From assembly GCA_037139415.1 (NCBI GenBank), contig JBAXGN010000084.1, positions 1 through 32,618 of the forward strand: a stretch of DNA of 32,618 bases, written 5' to 3'. Below the pieces are notes generated by a model. The model ran no database searches. It was given only the letters and a program-made list of their open reading frames with translations, and was not told where the DNA came from. This DNA comes from Verrucomicrobiota bacterium. GTDB taxonomy: Bacteria > Verrucomicrobiota > Verrucomicrobiia > Limisphaerales > Fontisphaeraceae. Each line of letters opens with the position of its first letter. Position 1 is the stretch's first letter. The position numbers were made by a program, and so were the translations under genes. Shown here piece by piece: positions 15,436-22,648 of this stretch.

Positions 15436-16869
15436 TCATTTGTTTATCGCCTTTTTGATTTCTTTGCAGATTCTGACCCATGCCACATCTCGCTCGGCCT
15501 TCATCTGGGCCAGCGGTTGTTCTGGGGAACTCAAGGCTTGGTAGTCCTTGAGGGCGGTTTCCTCGTAAGCAGAGGCTCGGATAGGGATCCACAGGATGCG
15601 AACACCACCTTTTTCTGCCTGAAGCAGGAGTGGCCCGAACTCATGCTCATGGATAAAGTCAGAAGCGAGAAAATTGGGTGAGACCAGCAGTACAGCCACT
15701 TTTGTGTAGGCGATGGACTCCTGTATCTCGGCGAACCAATCGGATCCTGAGGCGATCTGCTTATCTGACCATTTGGTGAGCTTTCCGGCTCGTTCGAGTG
15801 GCTTCAGGTGTATGAGTAACTGGTCCAGGAACTTTGTGTCCTTGTGGCTGTAGCTGATAAACACGTGGTCTCGCTGAAGAACGTTTGTACCGCTGGTCGT
15901 GGCTTGTATGCGATTGGGTGGTGAACTTTCGGTTTCACAGCTACCACTTACGATGGCTGCGCGTTCAATAATCTCGTCTATTGCTGCTACAGATGCTCGT
16001 GCAACATCTGCCAGTTTCGAATAGAAAGTCGCAGGGTATCCATGCTCGTGCGGGATGACCTGTTTTGGACCGGAAGCCAGGAAATCGGGGAGACGTGGAA
16101 AGAGTCCGCCGCCCAACAGGCCGGCCGCGAAGTTGTCCACGCGGGCCTGTCGTTCCGTGTACCACGGACCGCCACGGGGACATTGCCAGGAGAGTTCAAA
16201 GATCATATCGAGCCAGAGGCCCTGGCTTGGACAGAGTCTTTGCGAAAAGCCGGTGGGCCACAGTCGCCATACTGAGGTGGCGATGGCTGGCGGGAGTTGA
16301 TAAAGGATATCGCCGCCTTCGTGCACCAATTCGGCAAGCTGCGGGATAGGAACTGGGCGGATATCGTCGCCCAAAGCATAAACAGAATGATAACGATGGA
16401 GGCCAAAGCGGTATGCCACTGGCCTGCCGTCGGCGCTGAGAATTGGATTCCCCTGGACGCTGTTTATCGGGAAAGCAGCTACCAATGGGGCCCAGTCTGG
16501 CCCGAGTAACTTGGCTGGCTCTCGGGAAAGCCCAGAGCCAGCCCAGAGTAATCTGGACCGTTGCGGCATGATGGGGAGTTTGGGGAGAGCGGATCGCACC
16601 ATAGGGATGCGCCACTGCAGAAGGACACACTCGACCGGGCAGAACTCATCAATGAGGCGCTCGAAGCGTGAGCGAAGCTTCGTGAGATTGTGTTCCCACT
16701 GGTGAGCAGTTTTGGCCTTTGCCGGGATGTACCACGGAAGGACTTTCGCGCCGGGTTCTTCTTGGAAAGAAGTACCTGCGGTTACATTAGTGCCATCCTC
16801 CAACTGTGGACCGCTACACCAGCCTGTGTTGGCGGCGAAACCGGGAATTGCATTATGGTCCGAGTTCAT
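15436..16869 (-). CDS. TIR-domain protein with large unrecognised N-terminal domain
   Basis: This 477-residue protein has a C-terminal TIR domain (about 333-477): DHVFISYSHKDTKFL, WSDKQIASGSDW, VAVLLVSPNFLASDF and then HEHEF, which offers Glu408/Glu410 as the catalytic acid. Residues 50-310 form a domain I do not recognise (WEHNLTKLRSRFERLIDEF, then tryptophan-rich stretches such as ATSVWRLWPTGF). The first 30 residues, including the start codon, come from the repeat that recurs at 22027-22223, so the gene appears to have captured a junk-derived 5' end, or its true N terminus was lost. It is the first gene of cassette 3, followed by a second TIR gene and a STAND ATPase gene. NAD+ depletion or signalling is inferred. 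Confidence 0.8.
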   Translation of the reverse strand: MNSDHNAIPGFAANTGWCSGPQLEDGTNVTAGTSFQEEPGAKVLPWYIPAKAKTAHQWEHNLTKLRSRFERLIDEFCPVECVLLQWRIPMVRSALPKLPIMPQRSRLLWAGSGLSREPAKLLGPDWAPLVAAFPINSVQGNPILSADGRPVAYRFGLHRYHSVYALGDDIRPVPIPQLAELVHEGGDILYQLPPAIATSVWRLWPTGFSQRLCPSQGLWLDMIFELSWQCPRGGPWYTERQARVDNFAAGLLGGGLFPRLPDFLASGPKQVIPHEHGYPATFYSKLADVARASVAAIDEIIERAAIVSGSCETESSPPNRIQATTSGTNVLQRDHVFISYSHKDTKFLDQLLIHLKPLERAGKLTKWSDKQIASGSDWFAEIQESIAYTKVAVLLVSPNFLASDFIHEHEFGPLLLQAEKGGVRILWIPIRASAYEETALKDYQALSSPEQPLAQMKAERDVAWVRICKEIKKAINK

Positions 16870-16975
16870 AACAGAAGGTAGATAGTCTCATGCGGTGGTC
16901 ACAATGGCAATTGTTTCATTCAAAGCTCTATGTTTGATCCGCTCGCTTTCACCAAAACAAAGCGAGTCGAACCGC
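16780..16975. repeat. Junction repeat copy A (196 bp)
   Basis: This direct repeat matches copy B at 22027-22223 in the same orientation. By eye there are about 17 differences, including one small indel, or roughly 91% identity. One edge abuts unique TIR-gene DNA, the other a helicase 5' remnant. It contains a start (MNSD...) used by the TIR gene and, further along, the end of another short frame ending ...IAIVTTA. No transposase, terminal inverted repeat or target duplication was seen, so it is not a recognisable insertion sequence. Confidence 0.85.
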
Positions 16976-17075
16976 TGAGGGCATTGAATCGACGGAAAGA
17001 GCGGAGCTTGAATTCCAGGTGACCCCGGAACTCATCAATGATGTGATCGAGGTTGATGATGAGGGGGAGGCTCAT
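16976..17075 (-). pseudogene. Junction 2 scar: helicase 5' remnant
   Basis: On the minus strand from 17075 the frame reads MSLPLIINLDHIIDEFRGHL, corresponding to the intact helicase start MSLNPILTLDHVIDEYRDYL. Nucleotide similarity is strong for the first 50 bases and fades within about 100. It then runs into repeat copy A, where the frame continues briefly and stops. The ATG overlaps the stop of the cassette 2 STAND gene as ATGA. About 30 helicase codons are left, so it is a scar, not a gene. The stretch 16870-17071 has no other gene. Confidence 0.8.
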
Positions 17076-19639
17076 GAGTTATTATGGATCATCTTTTTCG
17101 TCTCTTCAAGTTCTTGGGCGCGTCGGCGGTAGTTGCACTCGTTGATGATTTGTTCGGCAGCAGCGAGATCGTCCTTTGGACTGCGGTGAGTTTTACCCCG
17201 ACCTTTCAAAACCAATTCCTCACTCCAAGGGTACGGTTCCACGACATGGAAAAGGCTGGCGCGAGTGAGATGGATATCGGCCATATAGAGCCGCAGAGAA
17301 CTGCGTACGGCAATTAGCCATGCTTCGTCTAAGTCTTGCGAAGACAGGTGATGGTTCCCGCAACGGTGATAATACCGAGACCGTTCAATGAGTGCATTTG
17401 CAAGGTGATGCTGTTGGCCAGAAGAGCGCATCAACTCAACTGCTTTATTGAAATGTTCTCCGGCATTACTTTTCCACGATGCCGACTCCTCTCGTGCCTC
17501 TGCCAGAATCACCCGACCATTGATAAGATGGGCATGGCCAGCATCCATCCCCCAGCCAAACCGTCTGGCGTTATTCAGCATGTCGCCTGCGAGACTATCT
17601 GCCTTTGAGAGGACGTTATGATCAACTAAGAACTCAGCGTACCAGAAACCGACGATACCCAAGCGGTAGTCAAGTTGACCTCCCTCAGTTGCAACAATAT
17701 TTTGCACTGTCTTGAACACAGTGTTTGCCTCTTCAGTACGCCCCTGATAGTGCAATACTTGGCCTAATCCACTGTGTTCACTCAAGCGTTGATGCAAGTC
17801 CTTGCTCAATTCGGCTAGTCTGACGCTCTCTTTTGCCCAAAATTCCGCTTCCGGCATTCCCATAAGCAAGTACATCTCCCGAAGCAGCCTTGCATTTATA
17901 GCAGCATCGACCCACTCACCTCTTTTTGTTCGTTGAGTAACCGCTTGCTTCATTGCAGCCGCTCCATCGGTCAAATGTCCCAACACAAACAAATAATGAG
18001 CAGCATCGTCCATCAACAAAGCTTTTTCTTCATCGGAGAATTCCCGTTTGGGGACAGAAGGCCATTGCTCGAAGAACAGTCGAAGACACCGCAAGTGTTC
18101 GCTCGATGCTCCCGTCGGTCTATCATGCAGCGACCGTCGTGAACGAACAATTCTCGCCCAGTAAACTTCATTGAAAGCCTCTCGATGCGCCTCTGCCTGA
18201 CAACCGTGAATGACCGCACGGAAAAGTGGATCGTGTCCAGCGGTTCCATCGGGCCAATACGGCACGGAGTCCTTGAGGTGCTTGTAGAGGCGGTAGTTGC
18301 ACTCACACCACAGGCTTGGCACGTTGAGTGTTTTAGAAAGTAAGTGACTCCTGCTGATCTCTTTTAATCGTTTGCCGAAATAATCACGCAGAAGCGGATG
18401 TACATCCAGTGTATGCTTAATGGGCAAGCCAAACTCGTGTAGCACTGGAAACTCCTCGGGTTCATCCCTCTGAGAATGGACGGATGGCACTTCACCTCTG
18501 GATTTCAGCCATTTCTCGGCCTGGTCCTTTGTTAAGCCCTTTACGCGCTTTTGTTCAAAAGGCAAGAGCTTGACTAACCCCGTTTCCTCTAAATCAGAAA
18601 TCAAGAGGCTGAAATCAGCTTCCTCAAGTGCGGACAGCGATTCTGTCAGCCCTGAAATGGTTGGTTTGCACAGTGCTGTCAAACAGCATGGCTCTGCTGG
18701 TCGGTCAAAAAGACCCATCAACCAAAGCATCGTTATTGACCGCACTCCTCCATTATTGCTATTCGCCAGCCATTTCTCGTAAGCCGCCATAGCTTTGAAG
18801 GCATGGCCTCCCTGCACTTCAGCGTCGGCTTTTTCAAAATCAACTTGATCGCGGCGGCGAATATCACCCTGATGAGCTTTTGAAAGGTACCGTCCTAGTA
18901 GATTTAATGTGAGGGCATGACCTTTCACATCATTTACTAGTTGCTCGAACTCAGCTTTTACCCCCTTTACACCAAGGCTTTTCAGCAGCTCAGTCCCTGC
19001 CTCTATGGAAAGTCTTGAAAGCTGGGGATACTCGCCGGTTATGTCTTCGCGTTTACCATGATAGAAAATTGTTTTATCTTTCCATGGATCCAAGTCGGGT
19101 ATGCCAATCCGAGTAGTTACGATACAGAGGCCATCGTTATCCTGTGCCAGTCCCCGAAGGAGGCATGTGAGCGCGTCGTCGAGAAGCTGGCCCGCCACTG
19201 GGTTAGATTTCTGCAACGGCTCCAAACCGTCAAGAACGAGGAGGCTGCGTGTCTGACGGACATACTGGGCAAGTCTGGCCCCCTTATCCCATGGGGAGGC
19301 GTTGCTATTCGCCATTTCTTTGCCATCCACACCACCAAAAAACTCGAGGGCAGCGGCGATGAACTGCTTAGAGGAGTCGGCACTCTTTTCGGTTGTTCCT
19401 TGATTATAGAATGACCAGTCGAAAACGCGTTCGAAGCCACGCCACTTGGCTTTGGCCTGACGCGCCATCCATTCTACGATGAGAGAAGTTTTTCCGACAC
19501 CACCCCAAGCGACAATGACCAAGATGTGCGTCTTGGGATCAGCCCAAGCGTTGTCTAAACGCTTTAAGTCAGCTTTTCGCCCCAAAAGCTTCTCAGCTCC
19601 GTGACGGAGGCGTGTTGGCGCTACTTTGAGGTGGCCCAC
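17072..19639 (-). CDS. STAND (NB-ARC-like) ATPase with TPR-like C-terminal region, cassette 2
   Basis: This 855-residue protein starts with GTG at 19639, aligned with the ATG of the cassette 3 paralogue. Walker A is AWGGVGKTS (44-52), Walker B SLLVLDGLEPL (132-142), and a CIVTTRIG sensor follows. A winged-helix-like region comes next, with an insertion of about 50 residues not present in the paralogue (region of KGLTKDQAEKWLKSRGEVPS), then TPR-like helices to the end. It probably senses an invader component and activates the membrane cyclase/nuclease protein encoded 32 bp upstream, whose C-terminal EAD-like domain would be the adaptor. Its stop overlaps a remnant helicase start as ATGA, the same spacing as in cassettes 1 and 3. 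Confidence 0.87.
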   Translation of the reverse strand: MGHLKVAPTRLRHGAEKLLGRKADLKRLDNAWADPKTHILVIVAWGGVGKTSLIVEWMARQAKAKWRGFERVFDWSFYNQGTTEKSADSSKQFIAAALEFFGGVDGKEMANSNASPWDKGARLAQYVRQTRSLLVLDGLEPLQKSNPVAGQLLDDALTCLLRGLAQDNDGLCIVTTRIGIPDLDPWKDKTIFYHGKREDITGEYPQLSRLSIEAGTELLKSLGVKGVKAEFEQLVNDVKGHALTLNLLGRYLSKAHQGDIRRRDQVDFEKADAEVQGGHAFKAMAAYEKWLANSNNGGVRSITMLWLMGLFDRPAEPCCLTALCKPTISGLTESLSALEEADFSLLISDLEETGLVKLLPFEQKRVKGLTKDQAEKWLKSRGEVPSVHSQRDEPEEFPVLHEFGLPIKHTLDVHPLLRDYFGKRLKEISRSHLLSKTLNVPSLWCECNYRLYKHLKDSVPYWPDGTAGHDPLFRAVIHGCQAEAHREAFNEVYWARIVRSRRSLHDRPTGASSEHLRCLRLFFEQWPSVPKREFSDEEKALLMDDAAHYLFVLGHLTDGAAAMKQAVTQRTKRGEWVDAAINARLLREMYLLMGMPEAEFWAKESVRLAELSKDLHQRLSEHSGLGQVLHYQGRTEEANTVFKTVQNIVATEGGQLDYRLGIVGFWYAEFLVDHNVLSKADSLAGDMLNNARRFGWGMDAGHAHLINGRVILAEAREESASWKSNAGEHFNKAVELMRSSGQQHHLANALIERSRYYHRCGNHHLSSQDLDEAWLIAVRSSLRLYMADIHLTRASLFHVVEPYPWSEELVLKGRGKTHRSPKDDLAAAEQIINECNYRRRAQELEETKKMIHNNS

Positions 19640-19671
19640 CGGCGGTGCGCCGGGTTCATTGACCGATGGGC

Positions 19672-21894
19672 CTACGTGGGGCGGCTTTGTTTGTCGATAA
19701 GGGTACGGAGAGCAGTTTCCAAGCGCTTCAGTCCATTGTTTTGGCCAGCCGCCCAGTCCAGAATTTTGTTCTGGCGTTTGTGAAGTTCCAACGCCTCAGC
19801 CGGACGAAAATTTTCCGGCATCCTAATCAGCAACATCAATCGTTGGAGTTGATCTCGAGGATTGAGTTGATCAAAGAGGTCAAGGATAGATTCAATCGTG
19901 GGTTCGCATGTCTCCGTCAGCTCAACCGGAATCATCACACAGCGTCTGGCTTGGAATTTCTCCTTCCGTTTTCCTTCGACAGTCTCCTCCTTTCCATATA
20001 ATTGCTGAATGCTGGAAGGAAGGGCTCGGAAGGTGGCAAGATCCACAAGGAATTCGCCTGATCCTGCAGCTGCTTCCAAACGGACGGCGTTGGCGATCGT
20101 AATTCCGGCCACCTTTCGCTGCCCGTCCATTACGCTGATGGATATTTCACCCGTAGCAGCTCCAATGCGAAACCAGCGCTTGGCGGATGAAACAGTTTTC
20201 CCTGCGTTGTTTGCCTGCGCCGATTCATGAACCGCCTTGGCGAAGTGATGCGCCTGTTCGGCTTGATCAAAAATCACGAAGGCATTGTCGCCAGCCGTGC
20301 CCAAAACGGCTTGATCCCATGAGATGCTTACCGCCTTCAAACCGGCTTTGACGAAGCCTTGGATTTGTTCGTTGAGCGACGCGACCACGTCGACGGAAAG
20401 GTTTTCCTCGAGTTCACGCGCAAGATCGCTGTATCCTTTTAGGTCTAGTTCAACGATGGTCTTTTTCATAGGTGTTTTTATAGAGTTATTATTTAAGGGG
20501 TGCAAGCTTGATGGACGTGCCTCGACTACGTCTCCGCGAGAGTTCCAATCCAGTGTGTCCTTTTGAAGGATCGCCTCTTGTGCTCGAAACGCGGCAGACC
20601 TTAGGGTCGGATTTTGTTGAATGAACTCCTTTATTTTGGTCAGTGCCTCGGAGCGATTAACCGCAGCATACTGAATCAGCAAATAGTCTAACCTTAAAAA
20701 AGAAAAATTGCAGGAAGGGTCCAAAAAAACAGGATGCCAGCGGCGAAATGTCAATGGATTATCATACCAAAGTATCGTCAAATGAACTAACTGCCAGAAA
20801 AGTCTAAAATAGCCAAAAAACCAACCAAACGACGTTAACACTGCACCGAAAACGGCCTCTTGCCAGCCATCTCCGATATCGCTCGCGCCAGTGACGACAC
20901 CACCAATAGCGCCGGCCCACCAGCCAAACGAAGGTGGGCAAAATCGCCCACAGAAGTAACCTATCAGGGCTCCAAAAATTGGACCTGCCCAGAGCCCACC
21001 CTGAATCGCCGCTGCCAATGCTCCTAAGTAAGCAACGAATATTCCAAGCGAAAGGCCTGCTGACAACGATTGAAGAATACCAATCAATAATCCCGCAGCT
21101 AATATAAACAAAACTGCTGTTGCTGAGTAAGTTATCCAAGACGATTCCATCGGAACCTGTAGAAGAAACGTGGCCGCTAGCAGAGTAACTGTGAGGCAAA
21201 GCTCAAGATAGGGAAGTATATGCAGGTACAATCTAAACTGGACCCGTGCTCTTTCACGAGGGCTGTTTGGCTCTTCATCCCGACGTTTATAACAGTTCCA
21301 GAAGTAAGCAAGTGCCCGTATGTGGCCGCTTGTTGTTAGACCAAAACGTGATACGTCTAACCGGACTTGTTTAGAAATCAGTTTGGTTGGCTGGTTCGGC
21401 CCCAGCCGTTCTTCAATAAGCTTCCAGGACCTGGGCCAGTAAACAGGCCCGATACGACGCAGCAGTTCTTCACGCCCATAGATTTCGTGCCAGATCTTCT
21501 CCCAAGACCAAACTTCGATGGTAAATAACCCGATGGCACGATTTTCATCCGTTAGCTCTCGGGCGCGCTGCTGCACTTTCACGTCGGCAGGACCGGTCGT
21601 TGCTAGGATAAACGCAGAAAGCGGCGGCTTGAACTCCCGTGCGTATGCCACCTCCGTTTCCAGATCTTTCACTGTCAGCTTGCTGCGTAATAGCCCATCC
21701 TTTTGCTTGCACTGGACTCCGATCCACCTGCCATCTTTCTGGCCAAAGACATCCACTCCGGCCTGTGGCTGGCCGCTACGCCCGTTCTTTTGCGCACCTG
21801 GATCGTTCCATATGTCTTTCCACAAATCGAGGCATAGCGACTCGAAATCGTCCGGGTTGTTCGGTGGTGGAAAGGTTTCAGAGTTCGCGCTCAT
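19672..21894 (-). CDS. PD-(D/E)XK nuclease-like / multi-TM / class III nucleotidyl cyclase-like / EAD-like fusion
   Basis: This 740-residue protein has four parts. Residues 1-150 have an Mrr-like nuclease core (Glu18 in the first helix, GVDVFG with Asp48, then GVQCKQK with Gln61 and Lys63). Residues 224-375 hold about five to six hydrophobic segments. Residues 478-660 resemble a class III cyclase: VELDLKGYS gives metal-binding Asp484, and GDNAFVIF gives Asp536. IANAVRLEAAAGSGEFLV carries the transition-state arginine, but the usual asparagine seems shifted by one. Residues 665-740 are a helical EAD-like adaptor. It is the first gene of cassette 2, 9 bp after a methyltransferase 3' scar and just before a STAND gene. 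It is likely a STAND-controlled membrane effector or signal maker; cyclase activity is uncertain. Confidence 0.8.
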   Translation of the reverse strand: MSANSETFPPPNNPDDFESLCLDLWKDIWNDPGAQKNGRSGQPQAGVDVFGQKDGRWIGVQCKQKDGLLRSKLTVKDLETEVAYAREFKPPLSAFILATTGPADVKVQQRARELTDENRAIGLFTIEVWSWEKIWHEIYGREELLRRIGPVYWPRSWKLIEERLGPNQPTKLISKQVRLDVSRFGLTTSGHIRALAYFWNCYKRRDEEPNSPRERARVQFRLYLHILPYLELCLTVTLLAATFLLQVPMESSWITYSATAVLFILAAGLLIGILQSLSAGLSLGIFVAYLGALAAAIQGGLWAGPIFGALIGYFCGRFCPPSFGWWAGAIGGVVTGASDIGDGWQEAVFGAVLTSFGWFFGYFRLFWQLVHLTILWYDNPLTFRRWHPVFLDPSCNFSFLRLDYLLIQYAAVNRSEALTKIKEFIQQNPTLRSAAFRAQEAILQKDTLDWNSRGDVVEARPSSLHPLNNNSIKTPMKKTIVELDLKGYSDLARELEENLSVDVVASLNEQIQGFVKAGLKAVSISWDQAVLGTAGDNAFVIFDQAEQAHHFAKAVHESAQANNAGKTVSSAKRWFRIGAATGEISISVMDGQRKVAGITIANAVRLEAAAGSGEFLVDLATFRALPSSIQQLYGKEETVEGKRKEKFQARRCVMIPVELTETCEPTIESILDLFDQLNPRDQLQRLMLLIRMPENFRPAEALELHKRQNKILDWAAGQNNGLKRLETALRTLIDKQSRPT

Positions 21895-21903
21895 ATTTGC
21901 TGA

Positions 21904-22116
21904 TCAGCCTTTCTTCCATCCTCGCTTAGTCTTTGTCACCGGCTGCTCCGCGTGCAAATTTCCCCTTCCGGCGGGGGCGGTGGTGGTTTGGAAATCGAAG
22001 AGGGCTGTTTGTTGTGAACGGTTAACGGTTATGTTAGTGGCATCCTCCAACTGTGGACCGCTACACCAGCCTGTGTTGGCGTCGAAACCGGGAATTCCAT
22101 TAAGGTCCGAGTTCAT
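21904..22116 (-). pseudogene. Junction 1 scar: repeat-derived start fused to methyltransferase C-terminal fragment
   Basis: This 70-codon frame begins in repeat copy B (MNSDLNGIPGF). At about 22016 it changes to the extreme C-terminus of a methyltransferase: ALFDFQTTTAPAGRG and AEQPVTK against ELFDFETTTAPAGSG and AEQPVSK in the intact gene (19 of 25 residues). The two parts meet at a perfect 7-bp tandem duplication, aacggttaacggtt (22017-22030). It ends 9 bp before the cassette 2 cyclase gene, the same place the intact methyltransferase end occupies before cassette 1 (17 bp). No domain is complete, so I read it as a recombination scar. Confidence 0.8.
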
Positions 22117-22223
22117 AGTAGACGGCAGATAGTAGTCATGCGGTGGTCACAATGGCAATTGCTTCATTCAAAGCTCTATGCCTGATCCGTTCGCTTTCTC
22201 CAAAACAAAGCGAGTCGAACCGC
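22027..22223. repeat. Junction repeat copy B (197 bp)
   Basis: This is the second copy of the repeat at 16780-16975, in the same orientation. Here it joins a helicase 5' remnant to a methyltransferase 3' remnant. Within the shared MNSD... frame, five of six base differences between copies change the amino acid, so the two copies show no sign of protein-level constraint. A 7-bp-stem hairpin (cgcagccaacggctgcg, 22221-22237) sits at its edge next to the helicase remnant. Confidence 0.85.
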
Positions 22224-22648
22224 AGCCAACGGCTGCGATAGTTCAGATGATGATCAACTAACTCGGCAATGGCGTTCTGAATGACCGGTAGTAGGAAACA
22301 CTCGGTTTTACCGGAACCGGTGCCGGTGGTAACCACAAGCGGCGACGCAGTCGGTCCGAGCAGGTGATGAATGGCTTCTGACTGCTGCAGAAACGCAACT
22401 TCGCTGCGCGAACGTGCCGCCATGGCTCGGGCAATCGCAGGATCAAGGGGCAAGTGATTCCATGACTCGCCGGCGCGGAATGGGCGATGCGCCTGATAAA
22501 AGGGCTCCTGAGCAAGGAACAGTGGTCGATCAAGTTCGGTTTCCAGTGCCTGCCGCAAGGCCCGGTCACGGGCGCGGAATTCCGATTGGAGGTGGTCGCG
22601 ATACTCTTCGATGACATGATCCAGAGCGATACTAGGATTTAGGCTCAT
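22136..22648 (-). pseudogene. Junction 1 scar: truncated helicase N-terminus (first 128 codons)
   Basis: This 170-codon frame has residues 1-128 that match the first 128 residues of the intact helicase at 108 positions (84%), including the P-loop TTGTGSGKTECFLLPVIQ. Homology stops abruptly at 22265. The remaining 42 codons come from other DNA, mostly repeat copy B, ending ...ALNEAIAIVTTA. The DEVH box and all later motifs are gone, so it cannot be a helicase. The ATG overlaps the subtilase stop as ATGA. At 84% identity it is too diverged for a recent local duplication and more likely came from a related second system. A stable P-loop fragment acting as a regulator is a remote alternative. Confidence 0.85.

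Noticed and set aside
16780-22223. The junction repeats as insertion sequences or integrase attachment sites
   Set aside because: No transposase, terminal inverted repeats, target duplication, tRNA gene or integrase was seen near either copy.
22221-22237. A hairpin (7-bp stem, 3-base loop) as a transcription terminator
   Set aside because: There is no T-run after it on either strand and it lies inside scar sequence; too weak to call.
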